Assembly (NCBI GenBank): GCA_947175655.1
Contig: CAMWNQ010000006.1
Span: 1 to 24,381, forward strand
Source: an uncultured Clostridia bacterium
GTDB taxonomy: Bacteria > Bacillota > Clostridia > Oscillospirales > Ruminococcaceae
DNA length: 24,381 bases
Direction: 5' to 3'
This document shows positions 7,005-15,061 of this stretch, one piece after another. The notes beneath the pieces are model-generated. The model was not told the DNA's origin and did not search any database. It was given only the letters and a program-made list of their open reading frames with translations. The position numbers were made by a program, and so were the translations under genes. Position 1 is the stretch's first letter. Each line of letters begins with the position of its first letter.

Positions 7005-8603
7005 ATGCCGGAAAAAAATTATAATTTAGGAAAAGAAAGAGAAAAAGCTGGAAATACTGACAATCAGGCTACACAATATCTCAATGTAAATCAGAATCCC
7101 TTGCCAGAAATACTTCCCGACAATCATAATTATATAAACAACAACAATAACAATAATAATATAGGTAATGTTGGAGATACAAAAGTATTCAAACCTCTGA
7201 AAAAAGTTGATTCCGGTAATAACAATCAGGAATATTATCAAAAAAAACAAGAAAGCAATTATAATAATCAGGATTACTATCAGCGAAGAAATGTGAATCA
7301 ATATGATAATAATAATAATTATGATAATCAGAAATATCAAAGAAGAAATATAAATGATTACAACAATCAAGATTATCAGCAAAGAAATGCAAATAACTAT
7401 AATAACAACAATAATTATAACAATCAGGATTATCAACAACGAAATGTAAATAACTATAATAACAATAATTATAATAATCAAAATTATCAGAGAAGAAATG
7501 TAAGCGATTATAATAATAACTATAATAATCAAAACTACCAGCAAAGACCTCCACAAAATCCACCCAGAAATCCAAATCCTCAAAATAATAAACCCTCAAA
7601 TCCTAAACCTGATAAACAGAAGGTGAAAGTTGTGAAAAAGAAAAAACGTTCAGCAGGCTGTCTGGGAAGACTTATACGCTCACTTATCATAATATTCATT
7701 ATATTGTTTGCAATTTATTCTCTCATTTCTTTATTCTTTATAAAGAAAATCGAATATATCCCGTCTGAATCACGTCAGCATTATTCAACATCAATAAGCA
7801 ATTCAAGCGTTAAAAACATACTCCTTATCGGAACTGATACCCGTGATTCTTCTGAAGAAAGAGGGCGTTCTGACAGTATGATATTGCTTTCTCTTAACAG
7901 CAGTACAAATAAAATGTATCTCACATCAATAATGCGTGATTCCTATGTTGAAATTAATGGTCACGGCTGGGATAAGCTCACTCACGCATATTCATATGGT
8001 GGACCTGACCTTCTTATGGATACAATCGAAAAAAACTTTTCAATAAAAATTGATGACTATATTGCAATAAATTTCAATGCATTTTCAGCAATTGTAGATG
8101 CTGTTGATGGTATTGAAGTGGAAATCTCTGATGCGGAAGCAGAAGAAATAAATACTATTCTTCAGGCAGAAGTAAACGAGTTAATGGGCGATGTCAGAGA
8201 TGCAGATTTGCTCGAAAAAGGCGGAAAACTTATACTTAATGGCAAACAGGCACTTTCATACAGCCGTATACGATATGTGGGAAATTCTGATTTTGAACGT
8301 ACCCAGAGACAGCGTGATGTTATGACAAAGATAATAGAAAAAGTAAAAAGCTTTAATCCTTCATCAATATCAGGCATAGTTAAATCAGCTCTTCCACAGC
8401 TCTCAACAAATATGTCAACAGGAGAATTATACCTTCTTTCTTTAAGACTTCCATTTCTTGTTTCATATGACCTTGAACAGCAAAGAATTCCGGCAGAAGG
8501 TACTTATTACAATACAACCACTGATGATGGTGGTGATGCTTTGGGAATTGACTTTGATGCAAATCTTGAAACTATTATGAAAACAATATTTAAAAACAAA
8601 TAA
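7005..8603 (+). CDS. LytR-CpsA-Psr (LCP) family cell-wall polymer ligase with Asn/Tyr/Gln-rich N-terminus
   Basis: LCP proteins join teichoic acid or other phospho-linked glycopolymers to peptidoglycan on the outer face of the membrane. The 532 residues read: low-complexity cytoplasmic region (1-200) with six YNNQxYQxRN-type repeats (86-182), a Pro-rich then Lys-rich stretch (about 183-215), one membrane helix (about 224-247) and the LCP domain (271 to about 440). Expected active-site features are present: D278-T-R280, G-R288-S-D290-S, I-M-R311-D312-S-Y-V and Y-S-R421-I-R423-Y with F-E-R-T-Q-R-Q-R after it. These bind the pyrophosphate of the lipid-linked donor and a metal ion. There is no extra LytR_C domain. 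The gene is last in the rlmB unit and ends at a strong terminator. The family is certain; the polymer is not known. Confidence 0.9.
   Translation: MPEKNYNLGKEREKAGNTDNQATQYLNVNQNPLPEILPDNHNYINNNNNNNNIGNVGDTKVFKPLKKVDSGNNNQEYYQKKQESNYNNQDYYQRRNVNQYDNNNNYDNQKYQRRNINDYNNQDYQQRNANNYNNNNNYNNQDYQQRNVNNYNNNNYNNQNYQRRNVSDYNNNYNNQNYQQRPPQNPPRNPNPQNNKPSNPKPDKQKVKVVKKKKRSAGCLGRLIRSLIIIFIILFAIYSLISLFFIKKIEYIPSESRQHYSTSISNSSVKNILLIGTDTRDSSEERGRSDSMILLSLNSSTNKMYLTSIMRDSYVEINGHGWDKLTHAYSYGGPDLLMDTIEKNFSIKIDDYIAINFNAFSAIVDAVDGIEVEISDAEAEEINTILQAEVNELMGDVRDADLLEKGGKLILNGKQALSYSRIRYVGNSDFERTQRQRDVMTKIIEKVKSFNPSSISGIVKSALPQLSTNMSTGELYLLSLRLPFLVSYDLEQQRIPAEGTYYNTTTDDGGDALGIDFDANLETIMKTIFKNK
7260..7550 (+). repeat. 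In-frame AAT/AAC-rich tandem repeat inside the LCP gene
   Basis: About six imperfect units of 36-54 bases encode Tyr-Asn-Asn-Gln-x-Tyr-Gln-(Gln/Arg)-Arg-Asn followed by two or three variable residues. Runs of AAT/AAC codons of different length separate the units. All length changes seen keep the reading frame. The long antisense reading frames across this stretch are a result of the biased composition. Confidence 0.8.
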
Positions 8604-8643
8604 AAAAAATCCCTGTTCAAATTAATGAACAGGGTCTTTTTAT
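8602..8643. terminator. Bidirectional Rho-independent terminator between convergent genes
   Basis: CCCTGTTCA (8611-8619) pairs perfectly with TGAACAGGG (8626-8634) around a six-base loop. A T-rich run follows on the plus strand and eight A precede it (8602-8609), which is a T-run on the minus strand. It ends the LCP transcript from the left and the hydE transcript from the right; the hydE stop codon overlaps the T-run. Confidence 0.9.
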
Positions 8644-9656
8644 TCCATAATATAATCTCCACGGCTCATATCAAGATAATATCCAACCGATTCAATACGC
8701 TTTTTAAGACATTCAATACACTGTGCCGATTCTTCTCCGGTACAGATTTTATTATCATAAAGTTCATAGTCTTTTCTGAATTTCAATGGTGAAAGATTTG
8801 GCATTACCACATTACAGCCAGCTTTAATCCCCTGTTCCCTGCCGGTTGGGGATATTGTACCTAATGCAGTAGTTGCCGGCAAAAGAACTCTTGGGAACAT
8901 TATTCTTATAATACTAAGAAGTTTTAAAGTAAGCTGAATATTTCCAGCATCATAATTTCTGAAAACAGTATCGTGATGTGGTATAAATGGACCTATACCA
9001 ATCATTTCAGGATTAAGCTCCTGCATAAATTTCAAATCAGATATTATATTTTCAACGGTCTGATAAGGACTACCAACTATAAAACCTGCACCGGTCTGAT
9101 ATCCCAGATTTTTCAAATTATAAAGACATTGTTTTCTGTTTTCCAGTGACATATTATAAGGATGAAGCTTTTTATAATGTTCATTGTCTGCTGTTTCGTG
9201 CCGGAGAAGATATCTGTCCGCACCGGCACTTTTCAAAACCTTATAACTTTCATATGAACGCTCTCCAAGTGAAAGAGTAATTGCACAATCCGGATATTTT
9301 TCCTTTATCCTGTCTATGATAATACAAAGATTATAATCATTAAAATAAAAATCTTCTCCGCTTTGGAGTACAAATGTCCTAAAACCAAGATTATACCCAT
9401 TTTCACAGCATTCCAGAATGTCATCTGATTCAAGACGGTATCTTCTGATATTTCTATTTGATTTCCTTATACCACAATAATAGCAATCATTATGACAGAT
9501 ATTTGAAATTTCTATAAGACCTCTCGCAAATACTTTTTTTCCATAGTATTTCTGACGTATTTCATCAGCTTTAAGTCTTATTTTTTCATCTGTTTTATAA
9601 TCATCATGCAATAAAATATTTTTTATATAATTATAATCAAAATTTATATTTTCCAA
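8640..9656 (-). CDS. hydE: [FeFe]-hydrogenase H-cluster maturation radical SAM protein HydE
   Basis: HydE is a radical SAM enzyme that helps to build the diiron subcluster of [FeFe] hydrogenase. This 338-residue protein is of normal length. The [4Fe-4S] site is C54-x3-C58-x2-C61 in an I-S-N-I-C-H-N-D-C-Y-Y-C context, followed by G-I-R-K-S-N and R-Y-R-L. Further HydE marks are G-I-G-P-F-I-P-H-H-D-T, L-L-P-A-T-T-A-L-G-T and N-V-V-M-P-N-L-S-P. These distinguish it from BioB and PylB relatives, although PylB remains a distant alternative. The start is TTG at 9656, one base after the nadA stop, with an AGGCGGA-like site inside the end of nadA, so translation is probably coupled. hydF, hydG and the hydrogenase itself are not in the window. 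Confidence 0.85.
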   Translation of the reverse strand: MENINFDYNYIKNILLHDDYKTDEKIRLKADEIRQKYYGKKVFARGLIEISNICHNDCYYCGIRKSNRNIRRYRLESDDILECCENGYNLGFRTFVLQSGEDFYFNDYNLCIIIDRIKEKYPDCAITLSLGERSYESYKVLKSAGADRYLLRHETADNEHYKKLHPYNMSLENRKQCLYNLKNLGYQTGAGFIVGSPYQTVENIISDLKFMQELNPEMIGIGPFIPHHDTVFRNYDAGNIQLTLKLLSIIRIMFPRVLLPATTALGTISPTGREQGIKAGCNVVMPNLSPLKFRKDYELYDNKICTGEESAQCIECLKKRIESVGYYLDMSRGDYIME

Positions 9657-9657
9657 A

Positions 9658-10590
9658 TTATCCGCCTAATCTTATCATTTCATCAATACAGCGTCTTGAT
9701 GCCTTTATTTCACTTTCAGACATAACAATTTCAAAAGCATCATCTGTATGATTTTTTATTCCGTTCAGTGATTCATAAACATCTATAAGTGATGTAAGTT
9801 TCATATTCGGACATACGAGATTTTTAGACATAAGATAAAATTTCTTGTCAGGACATTCATACTGTAAATGTTGGAGTATTGAAAGCTCTGTACCTATTAT
9901 AAATTCCTTGGCATCTGATTTTTTTGCATACTCCATAATGCCGGAGGTTGAACCTGCATAATCTGCATATTCAACAACTTTCGGAATGCATTCAGGATGA
10001 ACAAGAACAAGAGCATTCGGATGAAGTTTCTTCTGTCTTTCCACTTCAACCGCTCTGACAGAAGCGTGTATAGGACAACCGCCCTGCAATAATTTTATAT
10101 CCTTCTCAGGCACTTGCTTTTTTACATAATCTCCAAGATTGCAGTCCGGAATAAAAAGTATTTTATCATTCTCAATAGCTTTTACTATTTTAACGGCTGA
10201 TGATGAAGTTACACAAACATCACATACCGCTTTAAGACTGGCAGTAGTATTAACATATGCAACAACAGTCCTGTCAGGTTCTTTTGCTTTAAGCTGACTT
10301 ATCATATCAGCGTCCATCTGCTCAGCCATCTGACAAGTAGCCATTCTGTTTGCAAGATAAACATTTTTTGAAGGTGCGAGCATTTTCGCAGTTTCTGCCA
10401 TAAAATGAACCCCACAGAAAAGTATATTATCTGAATTCACTTTTGAAGCATCAACGCTTAATTTATAACTGTCACCTGAATAGTCGGCAATTTCAATAAT
10501 ATCTCGTGTTTGATAGCTGTGTGCGAGTATTGTTGTATTTGTTTCTTCTTTCAGACGTATTATTTCTTTCTGCAAGTCATTTATTTTCAT
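9658..10590 (-). CDS. nadA: Quinolinate synthase NadA
   Basis: NadA condenses iminoaspartate with dihydroxyacetone phosphate to quinolinate, the first pyridine intermediate of de novo NAD synthesis. The protein has 310 residues, as in the short bacterial form. The three expected [4Fe-4S] cysteines are C86 (A-T-C-Q-M-A), C172 (G-G-C-P-I-H) and C260 (V-C-P-N-M-K), with spacing like that of characterised enzymes. Other family marks are H24-S-Y-Q, F-C-G-V-H-F-M-A-E-T and H-P-E-C with G-S-T-S-G. The usual partners nadB and nadC are not next to it. It follows ridA by 26 bases and runs directly into hydE, so it seems to be carried on the branched-chain transcript. Confidence 0.93.
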   Translation of the reverse strand: MKINDLQKEIIRLKEETNTTILAHSYQTRDIIEIADYSGDSYKLSVDASKVNSDNILFCGVHFMAETAKMLAPSKNVYLANRMATCQMAEQMDADMISQLKAKEPDRTVVAYVNTTASLKAVCDVCVTSSSAVKIVKAIENDKILFIPDCNLGDYVKKQVPEKDIKLLQGGCPIHASVRAVEVERQKKLHPNALVLVHPECIPKVVEYADYAGSTSGIMEYAKKSDAKEFIIGTELSILQHLQYECPDKKFYLMSKNLVCPNMKLTSLIDVYESLNGIKNHTDDAFEIVMSESEIKASRRCIDEMIRLGG

Positions 10591-10616
10591 AGTGAAACCC
10601 TCTCTTATTTTATTAA

Positions 10617-11000
10617 TTAATCGTTTACTACTGCAACTACTTCAACTTCTGCGAGAACATTTTTTGGGAGAGTCTTTACAGCTACACAACTTCTTGCTGG
10701 TTTTGATGTAAAATACTTTCCATAAACTTCATTAAATACTGCAAAGTCATTCATATCAGCAATAAAGCATACTGTCTTAATAACATTCTCAAATGATGAA
10801 TTTGACGCTTTAAGAACTTCAGAAAGATTCTTCATAATCTGTTCAGTCTGACCCTTTATGTCATCAGCTTCAACCTTATTTGTTTCTGGATTTATTGCAA
10901 TCTGTCCTGATGTATAAACGATTCCATTATATACACAAGCCTGAGAATATGGTCCTATAGCTTCCGGAGCTTTTTCCGTATAAATTTTTTTAATATCCAT
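10617..11000 (-). CDS. ridA: RidA family reactive intermediate/imine deaminase
   Basis: This 127-residue protein of the YjgF/YER057c/UK114 family hydrolyses reactive enamines and imines such as 2-aminoacrylate and 2-aminocrotonate. Those compounds are released by PLP dehydratases, and the gene lies 24 bases downstream of ilvA, the very enzyme that makes them. Family features are G-P-Y-S-Q-A near residue 17, the central T-S-G-Q-I, and the C-terminal P-A-R-S-C-V-A-V-K-T-L-P-K with the arginine that binds the carboxylate. The E-V-E-V-V-A end is typical. Its place suggests protection of PLP enzymes in the same pathway from damage. Confidence 0.92.
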   Translation of the reverse strand: MDIKKIYTEKAPEAIGPYSQACVYNGIVYTSGQIAINPETNKVEADDIKGQTEQIMKNLSEVLKASNSSFENVIKTVCFIADMNDFAVFNEVYGKYFTSKPARSCVAVKTLPKNVLAEVEVVAVVND

Positions 11001-11024
11001 AATATTTTACCTTCTTTTTATTTT

Positions 11025-12218
11025 TTATAAAAGCTTTAATCCTGCATCTTTAAGAGCCTGTCTAATCTGCTCAATATGCTGATAGTTTCTTGTTTCAAGC
11101 ACAATTCTAAGATAACAGCCAATTACATCAGAGCCTTCATTTGCTCTTTCGTGATGTATAGATGTTACATTGCCTCCGAGAGATGATATAATTTCAGATA
11201 CCTTTTTAAGCTGTCCAGGCTTGTCTATAAGTTCTATATTAAGAGAGCAGGAACGTCCAGACATAAGAAGACCTCTTTTTATAACTCTTGAAAGTATTGT
11301 AACATCAATATTTCCACCTGATATAAGACATACAACATTTTTGCCTTTTATATCAATCTTATTGAACATTACAGCAGCCGCTGATACTGCACCTGCACCC
11401 TCTGATACAAGTTTTTGCTGTTCCATTAATGCAAGTATTGCTGCTGAAATTTCATCATCAGTAACAGTTACAATCTCATCAACATATTTTGAACAGTATT
11501 CAAATGTATTTTCACCAGGTTCTTTTACAGCGATACCATCAGCAATCGTGGAAACATTGTCAAGCTTTTCAATTTGTCCATCGTGTACAGAATTAAACAT
11601 ACTTGGAGCTCCGCTTGCCTGCACACCATATACTTTCACATTAGGGTTGAGACTCTTTACAGCAAATGCAACACCTGAAATAAGTCCCCCTCCACCAATC
11701 GGAACTACTACTGCGTCAATATTTGGAAGCTGTTCAATAAGTTCAAGTCCTATTGTACCCTGACCGGCTATAACATTTTCATCGTCAAAAGGATGAATAA
11801 AAGTATAGCCCTTTTCGTCACGAAGTTCAAGAGCTTTTGCATATGCATCATCATAAACGCCCTCAACAAGACAAACTTCTGCACCATAACTCTTAGTAGC
11901 CTCTACTTTTGATATTGGTGCACCGTCAGGAAGACATATAAGAGATTTTATGCCATTTTTAGTTGCAGCCAGTGCAACGCCCTGTGCGTGATTTCCAGCA
12001 GAGCAAGCTATAACTCCCCTTGCCTTTTCCTCTTCACTGAGCTGTGATATTTTATAATAAGCACCTCTTACTTTAAAAGAACCTGTTATCTGAAGGTTTT
12101 CCGTTTTGAGATATACATTGGCCTCCGGATTTATATTTGGTGCATGAATAAGGTCTGTTTCCCTTATAACCTGTTTAAGTACATATTTTGCATGATAAAT
12201 TTTATCAAGAGTAAGCAT
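11025..12218 (-). CDS. ilvA: Threonine ammonia-lyase with C-terminal ACT-like domain
   Basis: The enzyme deaminates threonine to 2-oxobutyrate and ammonia, which feeds isoleucine synthesis. The protein has 397 residues. The PLP lysine is K49 in G-S-F-K-V-R-G-A, followed by S-A-G-N-H-A-Q-G-V-A and the glycine-rich phosphate loop G-G-G-G-L-I-S-G. After the catalytic domain (1 to about 320), residues about 325-397 form one ACT-like domain (I-E-L-I-D-K-P-G-Q-L). This short, one-ACT form is the one often called catabolic or TdcB-like and differs from the longer E. coli IlvA with two regulatory domains. Its place beside leu and ilv genes argues for a biosynthetic role. A GGAGG site precedes ATG 12218. 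It follows the DUF815 gene by 15 bases. Confidence 0.92.
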   Translation of the reverse strand: MLTLDKIYHAKYVLKQVIRETDLIHAPNINPEANVYLKTENLQITGSFKVRGAYYKISQLSEEEKARGVIACSAGNHAQGVALAATKNGIKSLICLPDGAPISKVEATKSYGAEVCLVEGVYDDAYAKALELRDEKGYTFIHPFDDENVIAGQGTIGLELIEQLPNIDAVVVPIGGGGLISGVAFAVKSLNPNVKVYGVQASGAPSMFNSVHDGQIEKLDNVSTIADGIAVKEPGENTFEYCSKYVDEIVTVTDDEISAAILALMEQQKLVSEGAGAVSAAAVMFNKIDIKGKNVVCLISGGNIDVTILSRVIKRGLLMSGRSCSLNIELIDKPGQLKKVSEIISSLGGNVTSIHHERANEGSDVIGCYLRIVLETRNYQHIEQIRQALKDAGLKLL

Positions 12219-12233
12219 TTTTTTATCCTCCAG

Positions 12234-13475
12234 TTAATTTTTACCGTCAGCTATAAGCTGATTAATAAACTGTTTTGCAGTCCTTGCAGAACGTCCGCCG
12301 TTCTTTATAGCAAAACTTTCTGCCTGTACTGAAAGTGAATCTTTATCAAGATTTATATTATTTATTTCAGCAAGTGATGTAACTATATCAATATAAGCAT
12401 TTTTATCCGGTTTTGAAAAATTAACTTTAAGTCCAAATCTTGCTGAAAGTGATATTAATTCCTGAATAGTATCGTTGCGGTGAACATCATCACCGTCTCT
12501 GTCGCTGAACCTCTCCTTTACAAGATGACGACGATTACTTGTTGCATAAATAGCTATATTATCCGCTCTCGCTGATACAGAACCTTCCAGTGTTGCCTTT
12601 AAAGCTCCAAAACAGTCATCATCTGATGAAAATGACAAATCATCTATAAACAATATGAATTTAAGCGGATTTTTGCTTATACTGTCAATTATATGTGGAA
12701 TATCCCTCAACTGTTCTTTTGTGACTTCAATCAGACGCAGTCCTTTAGAAGCATATTCATTTACTATCGCTTTTACTGTAGATGATTTTCCTGTTCCCGC
12801 ATCTCCATAAAGCAATGTATTCTGTGCAGGTTTGCCGTTCAGCAATGCAAGAGTATTATTTATAACTGCCTGTCGTTCTCTTTCGTATCCATAAAGATGG
12901 TCTAATCTCTGACTGTCTGGATACTTAACCGGTATTGTTTCACCGTCTTTGAGAATAAACATCTTGTTTTTTGAATACTTTCCATAGCCATATATATTTA
13001 TATTGTTAATACGTTTTTTATATTCAGAAAGAAAATCGATTTCAGAAGTTCTCCACTTTGGCAGAAATATCTTGCATTCCAGAACATCTTTTAAATCTTC
13101 CTGAAACTGCTCCGGAGTGATTAATGAAAGCATCTGGAGCGTTTCAAGTTCATTTTTTACACATTCTTCAATATATACATCAAATTCAATTCCCTGAGCT
13201 TTTCCTATAATATAGAAATTCTCATCTTCAAGAGTTTTCTGCAATACATATTCACTGAAATTAATATTATTTTTATAAAGCTCCTCTGCAAAATCTCTGT
13301 ATTTATTGATAAAATTATATTCATTTTTATCTTCTAAAAACATTGGCAAGGTGTGATATACAAGACCCGCCATTTCAGCGATTACATCATCATATCTGAG
13401 ATTTGAAAAAACTACCAAAGATTCAAGTCTTAGATTTATTTCTTCATATTTTTCGTATAGTTCACACAATTCCAT
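12234..13475 (-). CDS. DUF815-type AAA family ATPase of unknown role
   Basis: This 413-residue protein has an N-terminal helical part without recognised motifs (1 to about 190), then a P-loop ATPase domain. Walker A is G224-D-A-G-T-G-K230-S, Walker B is F-I-L-F-I-D-D-L-S-F, and a sensor-like Y-A-T-S-N-R-R-H-L follows. The block G-A-L-K-A-T-L-E-G and the R-D-G-D-D-V-H-R-N-D stretch are typical of DUF815 proteins. Their function is not established; they look like AAA machines without an attached protease or helicase. Its ATG shares one base with the leuB stop (TAATG), so it is translationally coupled to leuB, and ilvA follows 15 bases later. It is not a known enzyme of amino acid synthesis. Confidence 0.82.
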   Translation of the reverse strand: MELCELYEKYEEINLRLESLVVFSNLRYDDVIAEMAGLVYHTLPMFLEDKNEYNFINKYRDFAEELYKNNINFSEYVLQKTLEDENFYIIGKAQGIEFDVYIEECVKNELETLQMLSLITPEQFQEDLKDVLECKIFLPKWRTSEIDFLSEYKKRINNINIYGYGKYSKNKMFILKDGETIPVKYPDSQRLDHLYGYERERQAVINNTLALLNGKPAQNTLLYGDAGTGKSSTVKAIVNEYASKGLRLIEVTKEQLRDIPHIIDSISKNPLKFILFIDDLSFSSDDDCFGALKATLEGSVSARADNIAIYATSNRRHLVKERFSDRDGDDVHRNDTIQELISLSARFGLKVNFSKPDKNAYIDIVTSLAEINNINLDKDSLSVQAESFAIKNGGRSARTAKQFINQLIADGKN

Positions 13476-14551
13476 TATAATATCGCTTCCAATATCTTTT
13501 CAGTCATTTCAATACAGCCAAGAGGTTCAATTCCTGAATCTCCTACAAGGTCAGCCGTCCTGTAGCCATTTTCAAGAACAGTATCAACAGCTTTTTCGAT
13601 AGTATCTGCTTCTTTCTGTAAATCAAAGGAATAACGGAGCATCATTGCTGCTGAAAGTATTGTTGCTATAGGATTTGCCTTGTTCTGACCGGCAATATCA
13701 GGTGCTGAACCGTGGATTGGTTCATACATTCCACATTTTGACTCGCCAAGAGATGCTGATGGAAGCATTCCTATTGAACCTGTTATCTGTGATGCCTCAT
13801 CTGAAAGAATATCGCCGAACATATTTGAAGTTACAACAACATCAAACTGCTTTGGATTCTTTACAAGCTGCATTGCTGCATTATCTACAAGCATATCAGT
13901 ACAGGTAACTTCCGGATAATCCTTAGCCATATCATGTATTATACTTCTCCAGAGACGTGATGTTTCAAGTACATTGGCCTTATCAATGCTTATAAGATTC
14001 TTTCCTCTCTTCATAGCAGTTTCAAAAGCAACTTTTGCAATTCTCTTTATTTCCATTTCACTGTAAGCTTCTGTATCATAAGCTTCCGGTCCATATTTGC
14101 CGTCACGTCTGCCACGTTCTCCAAAATAGATACCACCTGTAAGTTCACGGACTATAACTAAATCAAAACCCTTTGCAACTATATCCTGACGGAGAGGTGA
14201 TGCCTCTTTAAGTGCAGGATAAAGCTTTGCTGGTCTTAAATTGGTAAAGAGTCCAAGTGCTGAACGGATTCCGAGAAGTGCTTTTTCAGGTCTCTTGTCA
14301 CCTGCAAGATTATCCCACTTATATCCGCCTACTGCTCCGAGAAGTACACTGTCACTTGCAAGACAGCCTTCAACCGTTTCTTTAGGAAGTGGCTCACCTA
14401 CTGCATCAATAGCACAGCCTCCTATGAGATATGGTGTAAAATTGAATTTATGTCCGAACTTTTCACCGATTTTTTCAAGCACTTTTACAGCACTATCCAC
14501 TATTTCAGGGCCTATTCCGTCACCTTTAAGCAATGCAATATTAAATTCCAT
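13475..14551 (-). CDS. leuB: 3-isopropylmalate dehydrogenase
   Basis: LeuB oxidises and decarboxylates (2R,3S)-3-isopropylmalate to 2-oxoisocaproate with NAD, in the leucine branch. The 358 residues match the family length. Visible marks are L-L-K-G-D-G-I-G-P-E-I at the N-terminus, L-L-G-A-V-G-G-Y-K-W, the substrate loop R-E-L-T-G-G-I-Y-F-G-E-R-G-R, the metal-binding aspartates in M-L-V-D-N-A-A-M-Q and N-M-F-G-D-I-L-S-D-E-A, and the coenzyme motif G-S-A-P-D-I-A-G-Q. It starts 13 bases after leuD and ends in a one-base overlap with the DUF815 gene. Confidence 0.96.
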   Translation of the reverse strand: MEFNIALLKGDGIGPEIVDSAVKVLEKIGEKFGHKFNFTPYLIGGCAIDAVGEPLPKETVEGCLASDSVLLGAVGGYKWDNLAGDKRPEKALLGIRSALGLFTNLRPAKLYPALKEASPLRQDIVAKGFDLVIVRELTGGIYFGERGRRDGKYGPEAYDTEAYSEMEIKRIAKVAFETAMKRGKNLISIDKANVLETSRLWRSIIHDMAKDYPEVTCTDMLVDNAAMQLVKNPKQFDVVVTSNMFGDILSDEASQITGSIGMLPSASLGESKCGMYEPIHGSAPDIAGQNKANPIATILSAAMMLRYSFDLQKEADTIEKAVDTVLENGYRTADLVGDSGIEPLGCIEMTEKILEAIL

Positions 14552-14564
14552 CAGAAAATTCTCC

Positions 14565-15059
14565 TTACTTTATAATTCCGTTTGCAATTGATGATATAAG
14601 ACCACCATTTTCAATAATCTGCTGAACAAATTCAGGAAATGGAGCTGTCTTATATTGCTTGCCTGTAGTTTTATTATAAATTATGCCATTATCCATATCG
14701 GCTTCAACAATATCACCTTCAGAAATTTCTTCGGCAGCCTCAGGACATTCAACAATTCCAAGACCTATATTTATTGAATTTCTGTAGAAAATTCTTGCAA
14801 AACTCTTAGCTATTACAAGTGATATACCGCTTTCCTTGATTGCAATAGGTGCATGTTCTCTTGATGAACCACATCCAAAATTCTGACCTGCTACCATAAT
14901 ATCACCGGCTTTAACTCTACTTACAAATGTAGTATCCAAATCCTCCATACAGTGAGATGCAAGTTCTTTCTTATCGATAGTATTCAAATATCTTGCTGGA
15001 ATGATAACGTCTGTATCAACGTTATCGCCGTATTTTATAACGCTTCCTGTATACTTCAT
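14565..15059 (-). CDS. leuD: 3-isopropylmalate dehydratase, small subunit
   Basis: LeuD is the swivelling-domain partner of LeuC; the pair isomerises 2-isopropylmalate to 3-isopropylmalate. The protein has 164 residues, the short form that pairs with a LeuC of about 420 residues. Typical blocks are D-T-D-V-I-I-P-A-R-Y-L, the substrate loop G-Q-N-F-G-C-G-S-S-R-E-H-A-P and F-A-R-I-F-Y-R-N-S-I-N-I-G. It starts two bases after the leuC stop. Confidence 0.95.
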   Translation of the reverse strand: MKYTGSVIKYGDNVDTDVIIPARYLNTIDKKELASHCMEDLDTTFVSRVKAGDIMVAGQNFGCGSSREHAPIAIKESGISLVIAKSFARIFYRNSINIGLGIVECPEAAEEISEGDIVEADMDNGIIYNKTTGKQYKTAPFPEFVQQIIENGGLISSIANGIIK

Positions 15060-15061
15060 AA

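Noticed and set aside
7026..7599. Two long antisense reading frames (136 and 185 codons) opposite the LCP N-terminus
   Set aside because: They mirror the AAT/AAC repeat, encode only Ile/Val or Tyr/Phe runs and have no ribosome site.
11170..11763. 197-codon plus-strand ORF inside ilvA
   Set aside because: It is the antisense shadow of a well-supported gene, rich in Ser/Pro/Ile from reverse codons, with no ribosome site.
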